Below, one piece after another: positions 44,815 through 54,602 of a DNA stretch of 64,000 nucleotides. Each line of letters starts with the position of its first letter. Within the stretch, counting starts at the first letter, position 1. This DNA comes from Corythucha ciliata. Taxonomy: Eukaryota; Arthropoda; Insecta; Hemiptera; Tingidae. The stretch spans positions 17,089,009-17,153,008 of the forward strand of contig CM075938.1 in assembly GCA_038030265.1 (NCBI GenBank), given 5' to 3'. A program made the position numbers and the translations under genes. The notes below the pieces were generated by a model. The model saw only the letters and a program-made list of their open reading frames with translations. It made no database searches and was not told the origin of the DNA.

Positions 44815-45590
44815 GTCATGTGTGCCGTTGCGTGACGTTGGCGGCACACATGGTGTATTTTCTCATAAATACATGTTTTGATGGGCTAAACAAACGAAAA
44901 TTTGGGCTAAACAAACGTAAACAAACGAAGCTCTGTCCGAATATGTAGCGAAACAAACGATTGGGGTCATGTGTGCCGTTGCGTGACGTTGGCGGCACAC
45001 ATGGTGTATTTTCTCATAAATACATGTTTTGCTGGGCTAAACAAACGTAAATTTGGGCTAGACAAACGTAAACAAACGAAGCTCTGTCCGAATATGTAGC
45101 GAAACAAACGATTGGGGTCATGTGTGCCGTTGCGTGAAGTTGGCGGCACACATTTTGTTTTTCAAAAAATTGTATGTTGCAGGGCTAAACAAACGAAAAT
45201 TTTGGCTAAACAAACGAAAATTTGGGCTAAACAAACGTAAACAAACGACGTTCTGTCCGAATATGTAGCGAAACAAACGATTGTGGTCATGTGTGCCGTT
45301 GCGTGAAGTTGGCGGCACACATTTTGTTTTTCAAAAAATTGTATGTTGCAGGGCTAAACAAACGAAAATTTGGGCTAAACAAACGTAAACAAACGAAGTT
45401 GTGTCTGAATATGTAGCGAAACAAACGATTTGGGTCACGTGTGCCGTTGCGTGAAGTTGGCGGCACACATTTTGTTTTTTAAAAAATTGTATTTTGCAGG
45501 GCTAAACAAACGAAAATGTTGGCTAAACAAACGTAAAAAAACATTAAACAAACGAATGGCACCATTTTCGTCGTGTTTGGTGATATGTGT
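44815..45590 (-). repeat. 151-bp tandem array, right arm
   Basis: This is the inverted counterpart of the left arm, with unit marks CATGTGTGCCGTTGCGTGA near 44818, 44969, 45120, 45291 and 45439. Spacing is 151, 151, 171 and 148. The outer units share AAAAAATTGTATGTTGCAGG, while the inner ones have CATAAATACATGTTTTG, mirroring the left arm. An older, more diverged unit lies at 44520-44800. Confidence 0.85.
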
Positions 45591-45619
45591 GCCGCCAGGT
45601 TCACGTGCATCCTACAGTG

Positions 45620-47580
45620 GACAGTTTTTTAAGAGACAAATGGCTAGATTTAAATGGAAAAAAGGAAAATCGGTACACACCTGATTGAGACAAAGCCACT
45701 CCGCGGATGCACAGAAGGGTGCGAAACGGGTCGACAAAGGTCGAAAATAGTCCAAATCCGCGAGTAGAAAAAACAAACAAAATTTAGCTGCGTAAAGCTA
45801 CGTGTGCGTAACTTCGCGGGTTGACGGTTGTAAAAAAACAAGTGTGTGTTTGGATAGAAGGGCGTGAAAATCAAAAGGAGGGGGGTTTAGGATGCCACTA
45901 TATGGCGCCACGAAAATTAGGGGACAAAATACGAAAGTGAATATAAAACTAACTTTAGCGAACATACCCGGTTCGGTTCGGTTTCGGGTTCGGTTCTTAA
46001 GAACCCAAACGCTGGTTTTCACTCTTTAGGAATCCAAATTTTGCTATTCTGGTTCTTTCAAAACCCATGTTTTGCGGATTTTCACTGTCCATCACGTGGT
46101 GACCCAGAAAACGTCAGTTTGATCCCAAAAGTGACCTTTTGGTCACGAAACTGATCATTCTATATCAAACATCTGGAATCATTGGAAACTTCGTCAGCAG
46201 TTAATAGGAAAGGACCATCGCTCCGCTGTCAATCGTCGGCTCTGATACTGCCCGGATTACCCTACTCAGGACTTCTTCACTCTCGTTGTAATTAATAAGT
46301 ACGTTGTCGTGCGATAATTATGTCTCAAAATATTCACTGATGTTAATTTACGGGAGCGCTGGAAAAATCTCCCCCGTGGCTAATGTACGCTAATGAAAAA
46401 CGTTACGGTCATACAAACGAAATCGACCTAATTTTACACGAAATTTTTATTTTGTTGTTAAAGAAACAGGCACGGAGCTACTAAGCTCCCCTCCCCTCGT
46501 CCTCTTTCTCCGTGTATACAGATGTTTCTCCACCCATAATCTATCACCGCGCAAAGGACTAATGGAAAAGCTTTTATAAATCACGGAGCTTCTGTAATGA
46601 GCTCTAACAAAGCCAGTAAGATATGTGACGTTGGGAGCTGCATGGCGATGAAGCAAATAGAAAAGAAGGTCGCCTAGATGCGAAGGGGTTGTGGCAGGTT
46701 GCGGGAGGTGGTGGGGGGGGGGTTTAACAACTAAAAAGAAAAATAACAATCCTCACGATTTACCTTTTTTTAGCCTACTGTCTTCAAAAGTGGACTCAAA
46801 ATAAAGTTTGTGTATGCCCCTCGTATGGTGGTGCCACGTTTTTCAAAAGAGGGGGGCGAGACAAACGTGGAACGTGGTCACAAGGGCGAGAAGGCAGTGG
46901 GTTGAGCGAATAAAAAATCGTTGAAATTCGTCACTTTATCCCTCCTGTGTGTCCCTCGCCTTCATCCACCACAATTTCAAGAAAGTTTAGACGAACACAG
47001 AAGGGAAGTATACTTTTTCTTTCCCAGAGCATTAAGGCGAATGGGTGGGCCTAAAGAATAAATAACTACCACACAAAACCTACAATATACAGAGTGACAA
47101 GTTTTACATTAAACATTATTTTTAACGAAAAAAATAAATGCATAATATAAAATAAAAAACTTTTTTATTTTGTTACTCCTTTCCCTTGCCAACCTCGTTA
47201 TTGAACACTCCAGAGATGTTTGCTCTCCAGCTCTTTTCATTTCTCCGCACTCCCAGCCCGAACTCGTTAATTGCCAGACTCGTATAATTTGTTGCTGTAG
47301 GCTGTGCAAGAGGGGAAGAATGGAGTTTAGCTTTGGATGGTGAAGGGAGGGATGGGTGCGTGGAGTGCCTCACGATTTAATGCTCTTTAAAGTAGTACGG
47401 CTCATTAAGGGAACACCATATTGCGAGCCATCATTTTTTTTCTTTTAATGGAAACAATAGACCATCCGAGAGAAAGGGGGAGAGGAGAAGAGGTAAACTT
47501 TGCTAATAAGCCGAAATGAAAACACAACAATGTTTATACATATATTTTGGAAGGGCGGAGAAAAGTGCTCTTTTCCCCTT
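45620..47580. other. Unassigned stretch upstream of receptor exon
   Basis: I see no supported coding region. At 45970-46000 GGTTCGGTTCGG-type microsatellite occurs. At 46020-46085 there are two units of the degenerate ~35-base repeat (TTTGCTATTCTGGTTCTTTC, TTTTGCGGATTTTCAC). A G run is at 46714-46721. If the receptor gene has exons upstream, this would be intron. Confidence 0.4.
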
Positions 47581-47727
47581 CCCGACGCGACGTCACGTCG
47601 CGTTAGTAAAATGAAATCGTTTTTTCCTCTCATATTTTTCCCAATAATGATTGTAGGATGCAAATCCTAAATCCCAAATACCAATTTTTACTACAGCATT
47701 TTTTAATAACAAAACTTCTGGTTTCAG

Positions 47728-47863
47728 ACTGAACAATTCGCAATTCTATGGTTTCTATTCGTCCTTATCGTTTTTGGGAATTCGGCAGTATTGGCAGCCC
47801 TTCAATTCGGGAAGAAACCAAAGTCACGAATGAACTATTTTATCATGCAACTCGCTCTCGCAG
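47728..47863 (+). CDS. CcapR: CCAP receptor-like GPCR, exon encoding TM1-ICL1-TM2 start
   Basis: After an acceptor (TGGTTTCAG) the exon reads [20 protein letters not shown], then [20 protein letters not shown] and QLALA, ending in G at 47863 before GTATGT. It holds a TM1 with the GN signature (VFGNSAVL), the charged loop [10 protein letters not shown], and the start of TM2. These are characteristic of crustacean cardioactive peptide receptors and the related vertebrate neuropeptide S receptor, Gq-type peptide receptors at the plasma membrane. The final G joins the AT of the next exon to make the conserved TM2 Asp. The N-terminal exon and start codon were not found. The assignment is by recall of family motifs, not alignment. 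Confidence 0.9.
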
Positions 47864-50429
47864 GTATGTTTTCCTTCTCGTGATTGCGATATTGTTCTCA
47901 TTTGACCCTCTTTCTTTGGTTAGTCTTAAAAAACGATGGATTCTGTGATTGAGAAATGTGAGATGAGCCAATTAAATGTTGGGGAAAAAAAAATTATTCG
48001 AACCACGAAAAGCGAAAAGCAAAAGGAGCTGAATAACAACCGTTACTCCAACAGTTTATACCCATTTAATCGTTTTTTGAAAACTTTTCCATCTCTTTTT
48101 CCACCACGCCCTTTCCTATATTTCCTGGCAATCCCATCAAAGCAACTCCGTTATTTATCTCGAACTTTCAATATTACAATCAACCAGTTCACTAGCACTG
48201 TTGAAAATAACCCCCTCCCCCATTCCAGATCTTTGCCGTCGTTTGGGGCTGTTTAGTCTGGGACTCAATTTTTTTTCTTAATGGAAGGAGGCGAGTGGAA
48301 AGAAAAATATTTACCGTCCTATCTAACGCGTTGTTATAATGATTGTCGTGATATTTTCATTGCGAATCGTAAAGGCGATACCACATCATTTTTTTCTCGG
48401 AAATAGTCCTGCTTCCCCTCCCCCCTCCCCATCTGCTCATTGGACAAATAGGTATGAAGATTAATAAATAAGCAGTTTGTTTATCTATAGAAGGAGTTTG
48501 CAGTTTAATTTGAGTAACGATTAAACATCGATAGAGTAGGCGAATAGTCATCAGCATAACGAACCTAGGGCTTCCCCCCACCCAACATGACGGTTCATGT
48601 CCTCGGATGGTCGTGGAGGAATGATGACAGAATGACCTCTTCGCAGGAAAACCTAGGTGTCGTATTGTGCCTTTCCTGGAGCCTGGACACACCTGGATTC
48701 GTAAACAGTTCAACGCTGCGGTGCTGTTCAACCTTCAGGAGAATGAAAAAGAGAAGTGGGTGGCGTAAAAGTTTTGTGGGGGTAAAACCCTAGCCCCTGA
48801 ACCTTGATTCTCGATTACAACGATTGAACGACTAAACGAAAAACAAAGAAGAAATGGAAAGAACCTCGGGTTCTGTCCTATCTCGGAGCGTGTGACACCG
48901 AAGAAGCTATTCCCGTATTGGGTGACTAAACGTTTCCGAGGACGACTGACACGAAAAAGTAGGACGCTTGCGACTGAAAGTAAGATACAGCAGTATATAG
49001 AACAGTTTACAAGCCAAGGCAAACGATTGGTCCCCTTTAGGTCATACCAACGGGAATCGAGACCCGGATGGGATAGCATGCCTCCTTACCTTAGAAACAC
49101 AAGCACTCAGACCCCTTAATAAGGATGATATCGCAAGTCTTGCAGCCAGGAGCCTATCGCATTCGCAAGGACATGTCACGTAACCTCCTTCTGCAGACCG
49201 CTACACTCAAACATTGAGTCCCCAACTCCCCGAGTGTTCTGCGCTGCAAAGTGCCTAGTTAACACTCTTAATAATCTTTGGTTTATTTCCTTCCTAATTC
49301 CAACAGACACTTTATTTTGTTGTCGTCGTACATCTTTTCATCTCTTCTTTTGATTGCCTTCAATCTCAGCAGCCGCTGGTTCGGTACTGACGTACCTACT
49401 CAGTCTAGAAGTTCTTCTGTTTCATCATACCCTGGAATAACAGCGTACAATGATCACCCCAACATAACTGTGTTAACTGCCTCCAGCAGAGCCGATAGAC
49501 GTGATCTACAGCCCTCCCTTGAAGCCTTGAAATGGCACAGAGGAGGCTTGTTCTATTGCACAGATTTAAATCGCCACAGGTAAACGCTGTTATAGGTTTG
49601 ACCCTCCTGACAATCGGACGTGACATGTTAGGAAAGAAAAGTCGGACAAAAAAAAAGAGGACAATTTTGACCTTTCACCGGCCATTCAAAAAATGAGGCC
49701 GGACGTCCCGGCACACACATAAAATTAGGACATGTCCGGGGAAAGCAAGAAGTCTGGTCTCCGTAGTCCCCTGTCACTGATGGTCCTCCGTCTCATTGTG
49801 AACCAATTAGTTCTACGGGTTCGAGGAATGTTCCAGACGATTTCAGCGATTCTCATTTTTCTGGCCTAAATTGAGGAAATTGACAAACTATTAGAGGAGC
49901 ATCATTATGCTTGCAGTTGATTCATTGCAACGGAAAGCAAGTTTGGTGATCGGTAACATTGATTTAGAGCTGACAACGCTTCCGTGATTCATGACTTCCG
50001 AAATTAGTAAAATTGGTTATTGGGGGAAAGTCCATGCCGGCCGTTTCCGGATGGATGTCCAGGTGCTCGTCTCCACTATTATACAGCCATACATAACCGC
50101 GTTCGGGGTCCAAAAATTTCGTCTTGATCAGAAAATAGTTTTTTCTATTGAATCTGGTACCCTACATACGAATTCCTACATTAATGTGGTAGGAGAGGGG
50201 GAGGGGAGTTTGGCTATTTCAAAAAGTGTTTTTGCCCTTAAGCTCCTTAAAAATCATAACGGAGGTACTCTCCGGGAAGAAGTACTAGTACTTTTCAGTT
50301 ACTCGAGTTATTTTTCCTTATTACTATTGAGGGGGGACAAGATTATTCCAAAAGTTCGTTTCGGGGACCCTTCAGTCTGTTTTATACCCGTTCCGTAGCC
50401 GTAAGCTTTTGTTCATTCCATAAATTAGT

Positions 50430-50815
50430 ACGACCCAGCCGGATTCAAACCCAGACAATCTGGGTAGCCATTAAAATTGTAATTGGCCATGTTGTCGTGG
50501 AGTTATTCAGACGTCCAGGTGGTATATATTGTTGTCTCTCCACAATAATTGTTTTTATTTCTTTCTTGGTCTTGGTCTAATCGATTTTCAACCTGTCTAG
50601 GCCATCATCAGGACCATTATTAAAATAAGTTTTTGTGTGTCTTCCACACTCGTTGACTTCCTCTACTCGATCGACAATCTTGGTCTAATCGAAAATCGAT
50701 TAGACCAAGACCAAGAAAGAAATAAAAACAATTATTGTGGAGAGACAACAACATATACCTACCACCTGGAAATCTGGGTTGCCCTGAAACCCGAATCAGG
50801 GAGGTCCCGGCTGCT
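50430..50815. mobile_element. Foldback MITE with GACCAAGACC core
   Basis: The left arm (CCGGATTCAAACCCAGA, CCAGGTGGTATATA, TTGTTGTCTCTCCACAATAA, TTGGTCTTGGTCTAATCGA) is matched by the complement of 50685-50805. Arm tips contain GGATTCAAACCC, which on the minus strand resembles a tRNA B box. It is non-coding. It shares the GACCAAGAC word with the 40.6-41.6 kb repeat. Confidence 0.7.
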
Positions 50816-51780
50816 CACGGCTCACTGAAGAGAACCGTGAGGGCAAAACAGGCTTGAACAAGTTGAATTGGGTCGGAACGCCGCTATCCAAGTTCAAACA
50901 TCAACAAGATTCGCTCGGTTTTGCCAAGTTGAGCCGGAGACCGTAGTGCAGTGGCAATTTCCATAATTGTCTGGTGGCTCCAAACCCCCAGTGTCATTCG
51001 CGTTCATTACGAAAAGCCAAAATTTCATCTTTCTGTGGTGGCCGTCAACTCGAGGTTTTTCTGCCAGGTTGAAGAAACATAGTTTTCCTCTAATAACTTG
51101 TCGGTCGGTTGTCGGTTTAATCAAATTAGTAAATTTTAAAGTAAAGTTTCGAATACATGATCTAAAAATTTATTTTGCTATGTGGCAAGTGTGTATTCGA
51201 AAGCCCTTGACTTGGGATATGATGAATAGCCATGAAATTTCATTGTTCGGCGCCAAATATCTGTGAAACTGTCACTTTAGGGTGTGGCCATTCTAAAACC
51301 TGTGAGTTTATCGTCTTAATTTATAAAGCATGCATAAATCTGTAGCCGTAGGAGCCTACATCTTCTGTCTTCCCTCGTTGAGGTTCATGAAAAACAGACC
51401 GGTTTCGGCTGCTCGCCATCTTCAACATTTGGTTTCCCGTTTCAGTCGGGTGTTGATGGACTCGAGAGCGCCCAAATCTTGATGAATAGCCGCAAAATTA
51501 CATAATGTGGAGCTCAATATCAGTGAATTTGCAAGTTTGGGGGCCTGATTTCTGCAAAATCGCAGGTCAGCAATCGTTCTTTGTGAGCTCAGATATAGTT
51601 CATACATATTTATAGATTTATTGCCCGTTTTGTTTTTCCAATTTGTGTTCTTTCTAGAGAATCCCTGAGGGTCACCTCAAGCGCAGGGTACTTCTTTCAG
51701 ACTGAAAACAGTCACTGTGGTCAGGAGAGAAAAAGTGAACATTGGCGTTTCCGGACAGGCGAATAAACTAGAGGCTCGTT

Positions 51781-52625
51781 TTGTTATAAAGCGGGATACC
51801 AAAGTCATACGGAAAACCAAGTCCTCAGACTCGAGGAAAAATAGTATATTGTACAACGAGTGAGTAAAATGTGAATTTACTTGCGAGTTGTAGTTTGTAA
51901 GCATGAGCCGCAGGCGAGTGCTTACAATACAACGAGCAAGGAAATTCGCTTTTATCACGAGTTGTGCATGCTATTTTTCTCGCGGTGGAGCTAGATTAAT
52001 AAAAAACAGTTGTTTGACAAGGAAAAGTGTTAATGTTTTTTTAAAAGAAATTAAGACTAATATCTATCACTAATGCGGGTCATTATAAAGGTTACGGGAA
52101 CTGGTGAGAATCTTATTGCTAGTAGAGGCACCGCTGCGCTCTACCGGTCAAACAAGAGCAACAACCATTTCTTGCTCGCCCACGAATGGGTAAAAAACAA
52201 CTTTACTCACTAGTGAGTAAAGTTGTTATTTACCCATTGTGATTTTTGAGGCCAGTAAAAAACAACTTTACTCCTTCTACGTGGAATATAAATGGTATAC
52301 TTTACCCGCAAGTCGCGAGAAAAATGTTTTTTATTTTGGGTTGGGATTTTTGCTCCTAATTCTAATAAAGAATTAGAAAACCCGCCAAATACAAAAATTA
52401 TTATATTTATTTTCGGTTTAAAGTTGTAGCGTGATATCTATCTTGATACCATATGATTTTTTCAACACTTGGCTTTTGTATAATTTTTGAATTTAGCGAG
52501 TGATCTATTCTCATAGTAGAGCAGCGCAACGTATCGGGAAAAAATCCCAACCCACGAACCGCTTCATTTTTTTAACATACAAATAATACAAAGTTTAATG
52601 ACTTGGTTTTCCATATGACTTTGCG
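51781..52625. mobile_element. Foldback element with internal perfect palindrome
   Basis: Outer arms pair CAAAGTCATACGGAAAACCA (51800-51819) with TGGTTTTCCATATGACTTTG (52604-52623). Inside, 51838-51975 is itself palindromic around GTACAACGAGTGAG / CACGAGTTGTGCA. 52196-52227 is a perfect 32-base palindrome centred on CTCACTAGTGAG, flanked by ATGGGTAAA/TTTACCCAT. It is non-coding and AT-rich. Confidence 0.6.
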
Positions 52626-52763
52626 GGATACACACATGCGGTACGTGCCAATTAACTTGCAAAATTCATCCAATCAATTTCTAGCAATTGCCTACAAACC
52701 ATCCATCTGAGAATTTTAAAAATGTGTAGCTCGTTACTTGGCAAATACCGCATGTGTGTATCC
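52626..52763. mobile_element. 138-bp MITE with GGATACACACATGCGGTA ends
   Basis: GGATACACACATGCGGTA and TACCGCATGTGTGTATCC are exact inverted copies, and pairing continues inward (GCCAATTAACTTGC / GCTCGTTACTTGGC). It is non-coding and directly follows the arm of the preceding foldback. Confidence 0.85.
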
Positions 52764-52825
52764 GGCTTATAGTCCAGACAAATTAAACCAAAATTAAACA
52801 AATAGAGGAAGTAAAAACCGCGGGG

Positions 52826-53160
52826 AGCGGCAGATAACACAGATCACCCATTTTCTCCGTTATTATTGGGCATAATGGGGGCAAGCCCCCTTGGTTTTTG
52901 GTCAGGATTTCCTTTTTTTTTTTTTTTGCAAAACACAGAAAATATGGGGTCCAACCAATTTTCCGAATTTGAGTCAAAATTAATGTAAAATGAGAAAGTT
53001 GGGGCCGATTTTAAGCCTTTCAGGGGCCCCGAATTTTTTTTTGACGAAAATTTTGAAATCCTGGCTGAAAACCAAGGGGGCTTACCCCCTTACACTTTTG
53101 GAGTATCTCCAATATTAATGGAGATAAGTGGGTGCTGTATGTTATGTGCCGCACACTGTA
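52826..53160. mobile_element. Foldback MITE with GGGGG-AAGCCCCC core
   Basis: Outer arms (GCGGCAGATAACACAGATCA, CCCATTTTCTCC) pair with the complement of 53120-53160. Inner arms GGGGGCAAGCCCCCTTGG (52876-52893) and CCAAGGGGGCTTACCCCC (53073-53090) pair perfectly apart from one base, with CAGGATTT / AAATCCTG further in. A poly(T) run lies in the loop. It is non-coding. Confidence 0.7.
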
Positions 53161-53617
53161 TATTCATATTTCTTGATGGAAATTTAATGCTCTAAACTTT
53201 CGTACCTACTCCCCAGATAGTTTCCGGTTCCCCCACAGTAAAGTCATTGATTATAACAAATTGTTTGACGAAAAACGCGATTGAAAAAAAAATGTATTCT
53301 TGGAATCATCAAATTTCTGGAGCCATAGCACAAAAACGCTGAAGTTTACAATAACAGTTGATTCATCAAAGTTGTAGGAAATTTAATGAGCTTTAATTTT
53401 TACGCCCTAAGGATTTCGCTACACCTCCTCGTTCTCCAGTTAGGAAAGAGAAACTGGGAAAACGAACTTTCAAAGCTACCCCCACTCCATAGCGGCACCT
53501 GTAGTGGGGGGAGGGGGATTTTATCACACCATGTACAGGAGACCAACCCCTACACTTTCCCGCAAAAAAACTTTCCTTGGTATTTAGTTCCTTCTATTTT
53601 TATTATTTTTACTGGAC

Positions 53618-53805
53618 TAGAGAACCTATAATCAGACAGGTAAAATCACAGACGCCATGTTCGCTCTTATCAATTATCAGCCTTGTAAAATCCACCTTTT
53701 GTTCATGTTTTGTGAATGTCAACAAACCACCCCCAACCTATCTTATTAAACTGATAAGAACGAACATGGCGCCGTATGCATCTACTCGTCTTTAAAGGTT
53801 CCTTA
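53618..53805. mobile_element. 188-bp MITE, copy 2, with target duplication
   Basis: This copy has the same length as 3089-3276 and is nearly identical, including GAGAACCTATAATCAGACAG and GAACATGGCGCCGTATGC. ACTGGAC stands on both sides (53611-53617 and 53806-53812); the repeat can be read as 9 bases if the following TA is included. It lies in the receptor intron. Confidence 0.9.
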
Positions 53806-53816
53806 ACTGGACTATC

Positions 53817-53956
53817 AAGGCCCCGTTCACAAGCTCTATGTTTTCGTTGGGTGGTGTCTATGCAACCTATCAAAATGCTTCATTTTTCGAGAGAATAAAT
53901 TTGTTTGGTTGCATAGACTCCACAAAGCAAAAACACAGAGCTTGTGAACGGGCCTT
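53817..53956. mobile_element. 140-bp MITE with AAGGCCC-GTTCACAAGCTC ends
   Basis: AAGGCCCCGTTCACAAGCTC at the left pairs with GAGCTTGTGAACGGGCCTT at the right, with one extra C on the left. The arms remain complementary to GTCTATGCAACC / GGTTGCATAGAC. It starts four bases after the target duplication of the neighbouring 188-bp MITE. It is non-coding. Confidence 0.8.
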
Positions 53957-54498
53957 AATACACGTTTTTAGGCCAAAATAAATTTGGTTTTGTGGTAAAT
54001 ACACATTTTTTCTGCTTGAATAGTCAATCTCGGTTGCTCATAGGCCAAAAACTAGTCGATTTTGCCTGAATTCTCATGTTTTGACCCAATTAGCGTGTTT
54101 TAATACTCAAAATAGCCCAGGAAAAACGCCCTTCCAAAGTCTGATTTTTTCTTATGGTGGAGAGGAAATTTCCCCCCGAGGAAATGCCCTTCGTTCGTGG
54201 TAAGCAAGCTTCCAATGTTGGCAATGTTTGAAGAAAATGTCCCGTAGAGAGACAAAATTGGGAACAAAACTCGACTGGTTACCTCCTCAATTCCGGCAGT
54301 TCTTTCGACCAGAAACTAACGACCTCAACTACACAGCATTTAGACCTGATAAACAAATTAATCGGACAAGGAACAGGGAATTTGACAACGGACTCGGTTA
54401 GTTTGGCCCGGTTAAAATCACCCCTCCTCCTATTTCTCAATATTTGGTGCCTGTTGTTGATGATCAGTTTTTGCACACTTTTTGCTGTGATGTTTCAG

Positions 54499-54602
54499 AT
54501 TTGTGCGTGGGACTACTCTATGTTCTAACTGACATCGTTTGGAGGAGCACTGTTGCGTGGAAAGCCGGCAATATAGCTTGCAAGGTTATCAGGTTTTCCC
54601 AG
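54499..54602 (+). CDS. CcapR: CCAP receptor-like GPCR, exon encoding TM2-ECL1-TM3 start
   Basis: After TGTTTCAG the exon supplies AT to complete GAT (Asp). It then reads [20 protein letters not shown], followed by [14 protein letters not shown], and ends before GTGAGT in phase 0. The Asp in LALAD-LCVGLL is the conserved TM2 position. The Cys in NIACK is the one that in this family is disulphide-linked to extracellular loop 2. The WKAGN(x)ACKxIRFSQ phrase is a strong CCAP/NPS receptor signature. The next exon, expected to carry the rest of TM3 and the DRY-like motif, was not found up to 64000, so the following intron exceeds 9 kb. Confidence 0.92.

Larger units (their letters stand above)
42813..45610. 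mobile_element. Foldback-type element, 2.8 kb, 9-bp target duplication
   Basis: The ends ATGCACGTGAACCTGGCGGC and its complement are inverted copies that continue with few mismatches for about 70 bases. CCTACAGTG stands on both sides (42804-42812 and 45611-45619). Each arm is a tandem array of ~151-bp units, with arms in opposite orientation and a unique centre at about 43720-44490. Long inverted repeats made of subrepeats with a 9-base duplication are the hallmark of Drosophila Foldback elements, so this is FB-like by structure. No transposase is present. Confidence 0.88.
47864..54498 (+). other. Phase-1 intron of the receptor, filled with MITEs
   Basis: The intron runs from GTATGT to a pyrimidine-containing TGTTTCAG acceptor, 6.6 kb. 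It carries the foldbacks and MITEs listed at 50.4, 51.8, 52.6, 52.8, 53.6 and 53.8 kb. Degenerate ~35-base repeat units lie at about 53960-54130 (TTTTAGGCCAAAATAAATTTGG). The rest (47.9-50.4 kb) shows no recognisable element. Frames at 48357-48731, 49278-49583 and 49991-50398 have no domain, and none fits the exon phases. Confidence 0.8.

Noticed and set aside
42929..45590. CRISPR-like regular repeats
   Set aside because: Units are contiguous tandem copies in inverted arms, without unique spacers, in a eukaryotic transposon.
48357..48731. 124-codon minus-strand frame as a retrotransposon remnant
   Set aside because: I could not match it to RT, RNase H or integrase motifs in any frame.
49278..49583. 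Extra receptor exon between the two identified exons
   Set aside because: Splice-like sites exist near 49369 and 49578, but the phase-1 join of the flanking exons already gives the conserved TM2 sequence, and this frame has no receptor motif.
49991..50398. 135-codon plus-strand frame
   Set aside because: No domain, no signal for start or splicing, and it lies in an intron with overlapping frames.
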